This document shows, in pieces, positions 8,756 through 18,560 of a stretch of 64,000 nucleotides of DNA. Numbering within the stretch: position 1 is the stretch's first letter; each line of letters opens with the position of its first letter. A program made the position numbers and the translations under genes. This DNA is from Amorphophallus konjac. Lineage: Eukaryota; Streptophyta; Magnoliopsida; Alismatales; Araceae. Under the pieces are notes generated by a model. It saw only the letters and a program-made list of their open reading frames with translations. It searched no databases and was not told the DNA's origin. The stretch spans positions 79,237,247-79,301,246 of the forward strand of contig CM040128.1 of the NCBI GenBank assembly GCA_022559845.1, read 5' to 3'.

Positions 8756-11700
8756 ATGAAACTCCGTTCAGGAAAAATCATCAACATGGCAGGCTACGGG
8801 TATTCTTATGATGATGAGGATGAGAATGTTTTTGGTCAATATGAGACCCCCCCCAGGATTCCATCTACTATGAGGGAAATTACCCTCCTCCTCAGTCCCA
8901 TCATCCTCAAATCCATGTGGTTGATGCCACTCCTCAAGAGGTTGTGCCCTCTTCCCAAACTTTACCCTCCAACACCTCGAGGAATTCTTCTCCATCCCTC
9001 AATGTCACGGATTTAATTAATGCTTTATCTCAGTTAGACGATTCCCAGCGGCAGGCTATTCAGGCCGCTTTGAAAGGGAAGTCTATTCCCTCTTCATCCT
9101 CCAATCCCCCTCCGGCCGAGAGTGGCCATCACCTCACTAATGACCAGGCGGTCTTGCACAAACCCCCCTCTCGTCCACCAACGCCCGGTGCGGCCATGCC
9201 GGCCCAACAGGCGAGCTATTCAGCGGTTAGGCCTCAGTTCCAACCTCCCCGAATTCTGCGGACACCTATACCACATTCTTTTATTCAAAATCCGGCCCCA
9301 GTCGAGTCCGACACTAATATGCTATTATTCCAGAAATTGGCCAGCATGGAGGAGCAACTAAAGAAGGTCACCACGGCTAAGAATGCCCCGGAGATTTCGC
9401 TCCCTACATTGCCCGTCTTCCACTTACCACCATCTGAAATGCCGAACTTCCGGCGATATAATGGGACTGGTAATCCTTTTATTCATTTGAAGGACTTCAG
9501 GTACGAGACCTCCTTCTGGCAAGACAACAAGGCCTCTTTGGCCTATTTATTCAGGAGATCTCTGGAGGGGCCAGCCCTTGAATGGTTTTATTCACTGGAT
9601 TCCGCTGATGCCGGCGACTTCGATATTATTCAAAGGAAGTTCTTGCAAAAATACAGAGACCGGGTCGGACCAACCCTTTCGCTCACATATCTGGTCGCAG
9701 AAAAGATGAAGCCCGAGGAGGACTTCATAATGTTTGCTGATAGATGGCGGTCTATGGCCGAAAAGTTGAAAGATACACTGTCTGAACCGGAACAAGTCAA
9801 GATGATAATTTCCAATGCCACTCCTCAGTTCCGGCACATACTGGCCATGAACCGGTTAACCACCATGGAGGAGCTCTACGAAAGGGCTCGTTATATCCAG
9901 ACGCAGATGAAGGATTCGCCCATTATGGGCATGTTTGAGCCGAAGCCACGGCTATTCAAGAAAACCACAACTGTCAACAACAGCGGGCCCACGACAGAGG
10001 GCACTATTGCAAATGAGCAGGTTGGCGTAGTTGGCCACCCCCACCAAGCTAACCCACGCCCTAACCCACCTCCACCACAAAACCCCCATTTCAACTCCAC
10101 TCCACAACGCCCATTCGCACCCCAACATTCCTTTGCTTCATCGCCAAACCAAGCGCCCCGCGCTAACCCTCCAGCTCCGCAACAGTACCATCACGTACCA
10201 CCACCTACCAACAATGGCCAACAACAACAACGGAGACCACCACTTGGCCCCAAAAGGGACCACTACCCTCCATTACCAGAAAGTCTCCCGGATATTTTCA
10301 ATGCCTTAATGGCCGCCAATTTGCTCATATTACCAAGGGAAAGAACATTGTGGCCTGCTAATGTTGACACATCCCGTTACTGCGCTTTCCATCATGCACC
10401 TGGTCATAACCTGGATTGTTGCTTCCACTTCAGAGATTACATTTATGACCTAAATGACCAAGGTGACATCAATTGGGATGAAATGAGGCAATTCATCATC
10501 ACCATGAAAGAAAGAAGGTCTCCTCGGCAGCAACAAGCTCAGCAGCCACAGCAACCAGCTCCACAGCAGCAACAACAAGCTCCAGCGCCTCAGCACGATA
10601 TGGAGATTGTCCACAATCCACTGCCAGAGCACCCGCCAAACCAGCACGTAAACCCTGTCACGTCTCTCTATGAGGTGGAGAGAGGGCAGGGATGGCATGA
10701 AGAAAACACCTTTGTCGGGGCACTTTACCATAATCAAAATCAACCTCCGCGCCTCTTGCGCACCCCTTCTTCTCCTACCCCTCAAGTGGGCCGATCTCTT
10801 CTGCGCCCCGTTAATTCACCGCCTATCACCAATTCTCCAACCTTGCCGGTTCGCCCCCTTCTTACACGCTTACCACCTCCACAGCCTACGCCACAACAGA
10901 ACCCATCCACCACCAACCCTTCGCCATTGCCATCTAGGCCACTCCTCATCCGCCCATCACCAACGCCCACTGCACCCGCCACCACTACTCCTTCACCGGC
11001 AAGGATCTCCCCACCATCGGTTCCGCCACCTTTTGTACCCAGAACCCTTCTCATTCCACCCCCCACCAATTCCCCCCGCATTCGGGTATCCCTTTCTACC
11101 TCTACGCCTCCTACCAGGGCACCAGCACCATCTACAGGGATTCCCTCTGCGGGAACTCCCACTCCACCACTTCTTAACACCAACACACCTTCTTCTTCTT
11201 CTAATCCCCCTCCCACACTTGTCCCGACAGAGGCACGTCAAGGCGTGGCGCCGCTCCACAGTGGACGGATGTTCCACCGTATTTTTCCACAGAGAGAGCT
11301 AGAGCCCGCGCAGGGGCCGCAAGAGCAAGAGCAAGAACAAGAGTCAGTGCCAGGGACTCAGTATGATTTGCTAAAGCACTTGGACCGAACACCAGCAAGG
11401 ATTTCAATCCTGGAACTAATTAAAAGGTCCACCACTCATCAGCTAGCTTTGAAAGAATATCTGCAAAAGGTGATGGTCAATGAGGACATTCCAATTGAGC
11501 AGATAGTCACGGTTTTAACGCCCGCTAGCAGTCAGCCGGTAATTACTTTCCATGAACATGAACTGGCGCCACTCCCAGCAAGAAAGTACGCTCTATGCAT
11601 CACAGTTGACATTAATAAGGTGGCTGTTAAGCAATGTCTGGTGGACACTGGGGCATCCATCAATGTCTTGCCACCTAGCACCTTGAAGTTGTGTGGCATT

Positions 11701-12564
11701 CCGGAAAGCCAAATTCGGCCGTCTACTATCACAGTCACTGCATATGATAACACGAAGAAACCTCCTCTAGGCATGATTACGTTAAAAGTAAGTTTGGGTC
11801 CTGCCGCCATCACAGCAGATTTCCATATTCTGGATATGGATCCGACATTTAATGGCATTCTGGGACGCCCCTACATTCAGCAACTCGATGCGGTGCCCTC
11901 CACAAATCACCAATGCCTTAAATTCCCACACAAGGGCCGCATTATTAAAGTTACCAGTATGCCGATTCTGCCAGAGGAGGATATTCATGTGGCTTCATCA
12001 GTTCCATCCATGTGGCCGGCCAACAAGCCACTATTATCTGTGCTGGACGTCCCTTGTCCACGACCAATGCCAGAAAAAGTCACAACAGTTGCTATGACAC
12101 CCCTGCCTCCCAAGGGGAAAAAGAAGAAAACAATGATGAACACCTTTGGCTGGAACATCTTAATGAAAATGGGGTATCAAAATGGTAAAGGTCTGGGTGC
12201 CAATTGTCAAGGTAGGATTAGGCCTGTTAAACCTCAGAAACTGATTACACGAGGTGGCCTAGGTTACAAAGGGCCAGGCAAAAACAAAGATGAACCATGG
12301 GCATTTATGACATCTACATTAAAAACAGATCGCCAACCGCTCACTTGGACATTAAAGACACATTTTGTCACGGGTGGCTTTGAAAATAATGAGCAAACTA
12401 CCATAATCACTTCCATATTAGACTGTCAGGATGTTCATGCTAGACAGTTTGCTCGTCATATTGCCCCGTTGGCCACATATAAAGCCTTGGAGTCCTTAAG
12501 GCCTGACAAAAGAAGGAAAATGGATGATCCAGAATGTGACTGGTACAGGTGGTTCGATATATAG
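8756..12564 (+). pseudogene. gag-pol: gag, aspartic protease and G-patch part of gag-pol (element 1)
   Basis: The natural start is probably the ATG at 8756 (MKLRSGKI). A run of eight C at 8847-8854 shifts the frame, and the continuous frame then runs to a TAG at 12562. Counting from 8917: retrotransposon gag domain about residues 178-330 (FRRYNGTGNPF to ARYIQTQMKD), a Gln/Pro-rich linker, a zinc-knuckle-like CAFHHAPGHNLDCC at about 488, a long Pro-rich region, protease active site DTGAS at about 908 with ILGRPYI at about 981, and a G-patch (GWNILMKMGYQNGKGLG) at about 1076-1096. Gag packages the RNA and the protease cuts the polyprotein. The element 2 homologue reads Arg where this copy has TAG, so the stop is a lesion. 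Confidence 0.9.
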
Positions 12565-13701
12565 GATATTACTATTTCTCTGAGTCGCCTCTTTATGCCA
12601 ACTGACCCGGAATGGCCGCCACTTATTCATGAATTGATTGAGATGCCAGCTGCAATTATAGATAAGAGGCAGCTGCTGAGTGACTACACTGATACTGGAG
12701 AGCCAGATGTTCCATTTGAAAAAGGTTTCACCGTGGACAGGCTGTGGGCCGGCCTCTTTTCTCTCACTTCCATGCATCCATCGGTGCTTGCTTCTCTATA
12801 TTGTCATCGGTTTGGTCGCGTGCCAAGACCACCTCCGATTATAATCAATTTATCTCCAGATTCAATTCAAGTTTCTCTCACAATTCCTTCTTCGCTCCTC
12901 GAGCGATTTTCTAAACTCTCCATCACGCCCCCGCGCGGGCCATCACTGATTCAATCTTTCTATGATCTGGCAATTTCCACTCCTCCTGCTATTCTCCCTT
13001 CACACTGCTTTCTTCTTGAAACAGAAAATAAAAATGAAGAAAAAGATAAAAACAGAAAAAAAAACGCCAAATTCCCAAATTTCCAATCCTCCATTTCTGT
13101 TGAGGAGACCTCCTATTTCTCTTCTGAGTGCGTCCCGACCCAGGGGCCGCTCCTTCAAGATTCATTGCTAAATCTTTTCTCCCCCTCTGGTGAGGGGACT
13201 TCCTCTGTATTACCTCCTGTATCCACTTTTTCACCTCCTTCTTTTTCTTCTTCTAGTCAAGCTAGTTGTTCTTCTTCTTCTAATAAAATTCATGGGGTAG
13301 ATTCTTATAAGAAATCCAAGGGTAAGCAGATTCCTCGTAGGTTTCTGTTAGAGTTAGCTATCAGATGCCAGGCTTGTTTAGCCCTTCCTGAATTTATAGA
13401 GAATCCAATCATCCTGCCAGAGCTGGAATATGAGGATGCTGTTGTTTCTTATGAGGGTTTGGGTGTCTATGAAATTATGAATGATGAAGACCCTATTGAA
13501 GAGGGGGATGAGAGTTATGAAGAATATGAGGACGAGGCTGATGCTTTTGCTAGTGGCATAAGACGATTTGATGAACCGTCAGCCTCTGTAGAAGAGCCTA
13601 CCAAAGAAATTAATTTGGGTACCGAGGAAGACCCTAGGATTGTCCTCATAAGCAAGAATTTACCGCCCTCCGAAGAGGAGGCGCTCATTTTGGTCCTGTA
13701 A
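12565..13701 (+). pseudogene. gag-pol: gag-pol linker between protease and reverse transcriptase (element 1)
   Basis: The frame continues directly from the TAG at 12562 for 378 codons to a TAA at 13699, with no shift. It holds a Ser-rich stretch (about 13200-13300), the basic IPRRFLLELA segment at about 13333 and an acidic stretch at 13430-13540, ending in the segment leading to RT. Element 2 has Lys at the position of the TAA (EVLKEYKDTFAW), so this is a second nonsense mutation in what was one polyprotein. In many Ogre elements an intron lies between protease and RT; I see none here. Confidence 0.85.
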
Positions 13702-16700
13702 GAATACAAGGACACTTTCGCATGGAGTTATGAAGATATGCCTGGATTAGATCCTGCGCTCGTTGAACACCACCTTACACTTAAGCCAGGGTCTGTGCCG
13801 GTCAAGCAACGGTTGAGGCGTTTCCACCCTAATATGGCTTTAAAGATGAAAGAAGAGGTCGATAAGCTCCATAAGGCTAGATTGGTTAGAGTTGTCCTCT
13901 ACCCCAATTGGGTGGCTAACATCGTCCCGGTTATGAAGAAAGATGGAAAAGTTCAGATTTGTATAGACTTCCGGGATCTCAACCGTGCGTGTCCTAAGGA
14001 TGACTTCCCCCTCCCTCATATTGATGTTTTGATCGATAATACGGCAGGATTTGAGACTCTCTCTTTCATGGATGGCTTCTCAGGTTACAATCAAATTCGT
14101 CTGGCTGAAGAAGATCAAGAGAAGACATCATTCACTACACCATGGGGTACTTATTGTTATGTGGTCATGTCTTTTGGACTTAAGAATGCTGGAGCCACCT
14201 ACCAGAGGGCCAGGATGGTGATTTTTCATGACATGATTCATATTTATATTGAGGTGTATGTGGATGACCTGGTTGTGAAATCAAGGACAAGGATTGAGCA
14301 TCCTGGGGTTCTAGCCAAGGTCTTGCAAAGATCACGAGAGTATCAGTTGAAGATGAACCCCAAGAAGTGCGTGTTTGGTGTTTCTTCAGGGAAGTTGCTT
14401 GGTTTCATTGTTAGCAAGAGGGGAATTGAAGTTGATCCCAACAAGGCAAGGGCCATTAGAGATATGCCTCCTCCCAAGAATTTGAAGGAAGTTCGAGGAT
14501 TAATCGGGAGGTTGCAATTCATTCGCCGCTTCGTCTCCCAACATTCACAAAGATGTAGGCCGTTTTACGAGCTTACTAAGCCGGGAGTCAAGTTTAATTG
14601 GGATGACAAGTGTCAGGCAGCCTTTGACGGATTGAAGGATTATTTGGCCAATCCTCCTGTCCTGAGGCCGCTGATTCCAGGCAAACCACTCGTTCTCTAT
14701 GTCTCCATCCTGGATGACTCTGTAGGTGCTGTCTTAGCTCAGGTAGATGAAGAAGGTAAGGAGAGGGCAGCATACTACCTGTCTAAACTTCTTAAGCCCT
14801 GTGAGCAGAGGTATTCAGCCATGGAGAAGACTTGCGTTACTTTAGTCTGGGTAGTTCAGAAGTTAAAGCACTATTTCCTAGCTCACGAGGTTCACCTCAT
14901 TACTCGCATGAAATTCCTCCTTGAAAAATCTGTCCTCATTGATCGATTAGCACGCTGGCAAAGCTTCCTCTCTCAGTTTGATATCACTTACATTCAACAG
15001 AAAGCTATCAAAGGTTACGCCATTGCCGAACATCTTGCTCACCACCCTCTACCTCGTTTTGATCCTGTCAATTCAGAGTTTCCAGATGAAGAACTAATGT
15101 CCATTAATCAACCCCACGATCCTATGTGGACATTACATTTTGATGGAGCTCTAAATTCCCAAGGAAGAGGGATCGGCATGGTTCTTTTAACACCAGAAGG
15201 GGTCACCATCCCATTTACTGCTCGGCTCACTTTTCCCGCCACCAATAATATAGCTGAGTATGAAGCTCTTTTGGCCGGTCTTCAAACCGCTCATCGATAT
15301 GGTGTCACCCATTTGAGGATTGTGGGTGACAGTCAGCTCATCCTGCGCCAGGTGTTGGTCAAATGCCGCACTATCAATCCTAAGCTCAAACCCTACCAGG
15401 AACTTGCTTCAGCTTATGCCAAACTCTTCACCAAATTTATTTTCGTCCATGTTCCTCGTAGTCAGAATATCCTAGCTGACGCTCTTGCTTCTTTGGCCTC
15501 TGCTTTAGTCTTCCCTCCTGAGCGTGATTTTCATGTTCCTTTAATTCATCAGTGTGACACGCCAGCTATTAAGGATCGTGCATTCCTCGATATTAGGGAT
15601 AAGGTGCTTGAAAAGGACAAGCAGAAGGAATCTCTTAAAGGCAAAGAGGTCATGCTTTTAGACTGGGAAGAAGAATTGGCTGACGAAGAGAAGCCTTGGT
15701 ATTATGAGATTGCCAGATATTGCAATGATCAGTCCTATCCCGAGGAAGCCACTGCAGAAGAAAAGAAAGCAATTAGAAGAGTGGCTCAGCGTTATGTTTT
15801 GATTGGAGGTGTGCTCTATAGGAGAGGGCTCACCGGTGTTTTACTAAGAAGTCTCGACGATGATGAATCATGGAAAGTTGTGGAAGAGGCGCATTCTGAA
15901 GTGTGTGGTGGTCATGTGAATAGCCAGATGCTAGCTAAGAAGATCCTCAGGCTAGGTTTCTATTGGCCAACTCTAGAAGAGGATTGTTCCATCTATGTTC
16001 GAAGGTGTGTTAAGTGTCAACTGCACGCCGACAAGATTCATTCTCCTGCTTCTTCACTTCATCCTACATCCTCCCCATGGCCTTTCTCCATGTGGGCTTT
16101 TGATATCATTGGACCTCTTGGTGATTCGAATCTCCTGACCAAGCAAAAATCGTTCATCCTCACGGCAACGGAGTACTTCACCAAGTGGACAGAAGTGGAA
16201 GCTTACGTGGAGATCAAAGCGTCAACCGTCTGCAAGTTTATAATGAAGAACATCATCGCAAGGTTCGGCATCCCAAGCACCATCGTCACCGACAATGGAC
16301 CCCAATTTATCTCTCAAGAAATCAAGGATCTCTGCAACAGGTATAACATTACATTGCATCATTCTTCTCCCTATTATCCGCAGGGCAATGGCCAAGCAGA
16401 GGCAACTAACAAAACTTTGATAAAAATTGTCAAAAAGACGTGTGAGGCTAATAAATTTTCAGACTGGCCAGATAAGCTAGTTGAAGCTCTCTGGGCCTAC
16501 CGAACTTCCATTCGAACCCCCACTGGGCAAACCCCTTTCGCCCTTACTTATGGAATGGAGGCGGTAGTCCCTTATGAGATTCTCATTCCCTCTCTACGAG
16601 TACAATTGGATAAGGAATTTTCTATGGATGAACGTCGTGATTCACTCCTTGCCCAATTGGAACTCCTAGATGAGAAGCGTCTGGTCGCCGCTGAGCATGC

Positions 16701-16956
16701 GCGCATTTATCAAAACAGGCTCTCGCGTTTTTATCAAAAGAAGGTAATTGAGAGAAAATTCAAAATCGGTGAGATGGTAATTAAGAGGATTTTCGTAAAG
16801 CCGGGTGGCCCTCGCTCAAAACTCCAACCCAATTGGGAAGGACCGTTTGTTATAAAAGACGTTTTTCCAGACAATGCTTATAAATTGATTAATGCTGAAG
16901 GAGAAGAGTTAACTCACCCTTGGAATGGTTTGTATCTTAAGAAATACTACCCTTGA
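13702..16956 (+). CDS. pol: Reverse transcriptase, two RNase H domains and integrase (element 1)
   Basis: Open from the codon after the TAA, with first ATG at 13738, to TGA at 16954. From 13738: RT about residues 20-290 with YVDD at about 173-176; RNase H about 300-430 with the LARWQ and FDITYIQ signatures; a second, archaeal-type RNase H about 462-595 (HFDGALNSQGRG, NNIAEYEALL, GDSQLI), the mark of the Tat lineage; integrase with HHCC zinc motif from about 718 (HSEVCGGH to CVKCQ), then the DDE core: Asp in FDIIGP about 787, TDNGPQF about 850, Glu in NGQAEATNK about 886. Catalytic residues look intact, but the upstream stops prevent a full polyprotein. These enzymes copy the RNA to cDNA and insert it. 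Confidence 0.92.
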   Translation, partial: EYKDTFAWSYEDMPGLDPALVEHHLTLKPGSVPVKQRLRRFHPNMALKMKEEVDKLHKARLVRVVLYPNWVANIVPVMKKDGKVQICIDFRDLNRACPKDDFPLPHIDVLIDNTAGFETLSFMDGFSGYNQIRLAEEDQEKTSFTTPWGTYCYVVMSFGLKNAGATYQRARMVIFHDMIHIYIEVYVDDLVVKSRTRIEHPGVLAKVLQRSREYQLKMNPKKCVFGVSSGKLLGFIVSKRGIEVDPNKARAIRDMPPPKNLKEVRGLIGRLQFIRRFVSQHSQRCRPFYELTKPGVKFNWDDKCQAAFDGLKDYLANPPVLRPLIPGKPLVLYVSILDDSVGAVLAQVDEEGKERAAYYLSKLLKPCEQRYSAMEKTCVTLVWVVQKLKHYFLAHEVHLITRMKFLLEKSVLIDRLARWQSFLSQFDITYIQQKAIKGYAIAEHLAHHPLPRFDPVNSEFPDEELMSINQPHDPMWTLHFDGALNSQGRGIGMVLLTPEGVTIPFTARLTFPATNNIAEYEALLAGLQTAHRYGVTHLRIVGDSQLILRQVLVKCRTINPKLKPYQELASAYAKLFTKFIFVHVPRSQNILADALASLASALVFPPERDFHVPLIHQCDTPAIKDRAFLDIRDKVLEKDKQKESLKGKEVMLLDWEEELADEEKPWYYEIARYCNDQSYPEEATAEEKKAIRRVAQRYVLIGGVLYRRGLTGVLLRSLDDDESWKVVEEAHSEVCGGHVNSQMLAKKILRLGFYWPTLEEDCSIYVRRCVKCQLHADKIHSPASSLHPTSSPWPFSMWAFDIIGPLGDSNLLTKQKSFILTATEYFTKWTEVEAYVEIKASTVCKFIMKNIIARFGIPSTIVTDNGPQFISQEIKDLCNRYNITLHHSSPYYPQGNGQAEATNKTLIKIVKKTCEANKFSDWPDKLVEALWAYRTSIRTPTGQTPFALTYGMEAVVPYEILIPSLRVQLDKEFSMDERRDSLLAQLELLDEKRLVAAEHARIYQNRLSRFYQKKVIERKFKIGEMVIKRIFVKPGGPRSKLQPNWEGPFVIKDVFPDNAYKLINAEGEELTHPWNGLYLKKYYP

Positions 16957-18240
16957 TTCAAAAATCTAATATATATATATATATATATATGGAGAAATTT
17001 TCAAAATCCAAATGTTGTTTCAAGAATCCAAAACAAAGTGGAATATTTCCAAAAACCAAAAAAAAATATATAGAAATACCAAAAAAGCAAATAAAAAATA
17101 GAAATTCTTCAAAATCAAAAAGAGATCAAGATCAAAAGAGATCAAAATTGGTGCCATGGCACACGAAGGATCGAGGTCCGAAAGGTCAAAATTCAGAATT
17201 CATTCACCAGTCTTGCTAACTTAAAAGGGGGTTGACTCCCGCACACACTACACGCTTTATTCTTGAACTCAAGCAGTGCAAAATCCGATGGAAAGTCAAA
17301 AACCTGACTAAAAGTGAAAGACAATACCCGTTCTTTTCTTCTTCGGCCCATAAGGGAGGAAGGGAGACCTCGGGGTAGACACGCCAAGCCTATCCGCCGC
17401 CCTAGTAGGTGGAAGTCAGGGCCCAAAAGGGAGCAAATGCCATAAAAGCCCAAGTACAATTAGGTTTATTTTCATCAATGCAAATCAATTCCAAAGTGAA
17501 AGTCAAGTTGTGAAAAGAAAAGCATGTCAAGAGGGCAAAGTCCCCGCAAGAAAAATCTTGGGCGTATGCGTGCAATATAAAAGAGGTAAAAAGGCAACAA
17601 ATTTTCCTACGCCAAAGACCGAACCCCAACAGGCATAGGGTAGGGGAAGTAACTTTGCCTTGAGCATCTCAGAATCCCTTATGGGCTTCCCTTATATTTT
17701 CTTCCATCCTTTCTATGTGGTAAGTCACGAACTGGCAGGATGGTCAAGACCAGACTAAAGAAATTGCACTGTGCGAAATCTCGAATACAAGTCAACTATG
17801 ACCATGTCCACTCCCTTTTAATTACTCAAGAAAGGTTAATGAATTTTAGATGGTGACCGTGTTGGACCCGTGGTCTTGATAGCCTTGTCAACCCTTTTTG
17901 CAGAATAATTCAATTAACGCCTTCGGCTAAGGCGCTTTTTATAGAATTAACGTCCTAGATTAGGTCGTCTCTTTCTGAATAACGTCTCTGAGTAGGTCGT
18001 TACTTTTTCAAAAATCAGATTTCCTTTTCAAATTTACGTCGTCTTCTAGGGCGTCTTTATGCGAATCACGACCTACTCTAAGGCGCGTTTTTCAGGAAAA
18101 ATAACAAAAAAATATAAATGAGTGAAAAAAGAAAAAAATGTATTTCTTCACGATGTATGCTTGCATTTCTGCATGGGCATCCTTTATTTTTTGGTTTGCA
18201 TATGCATGCTTGCATGATGCATCTCCCCGTTATCAGATAT
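16957..18240 (+). other. Post-pol spacer of element 1
   Basis: No gene supported. A TA microsatellite lies at about 16968-16990, then A-rich sequence, then five palindromes at 17917, 17950, 17982, 18036 and 18068. Overlapping open frames are short and without domains. Confidence 0.6.
17917..18086 (+). repeat. Palindrome array downstream of pol (5 copies)
   Basis: All five are 19 nt, spaced 32-54 nt apart. The one at 17917 pairs ACGCCTT with AAGGCGC. The array lies beyond the 3' end of the antisense PMD gene. Confidence 0.85.
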
Positions 18241-18265
18241 TTCATTTACCTTGTTTGATTAAAGG

Positions 18266-18334
18266 CTTGGCCCCTTGACCCGCTATTAAGGTCAAAAGTA
18301 AAGGCACCCCTTGCTTATTGAGCAAGGGGCCAAG
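18266..18334 (+). repeat. Inverted repeat CTTGGCCCCTTG / CAAGGGGCCAAG conserved in both elements
   Basis: Arms 18266-18277 and 18323-18334 are perfect 12-bp complements. An alternative inner stem CCCCTTGC with GCAAGGGG is at 18307-18329. The same arms occur at 54268-54334 in element 2 in matching relative orientation, 3' of its PMD gene. Confidence 0.8.
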
Positions 18335-18560
18335 TCGAACAGATAAATTAACCTGTTTATTCAAAGTGTGGATTACAGTTGCAGAAACAGGGCACATTAA
18401 AGCAAACACGAAGAACGTGGAAAGAGGAAAGTACACAAACACAAGACCACAACCACGCAAAGTGCTCAGGTAACAAAAGCATGTCAATCTCATATATATA
18501 TATACATCATGAATGTCTATCATGTACAAGTGTGAGGGTGGAGGAGTACAAGTAACTCTC

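Noticed and set aside
12562..12564. TAG between protease and linker as a programmed readthrough stop
   Set aside because: Element 2 has Arg at this position and a second stop follows at 13699, so mutation is the simpler reading.
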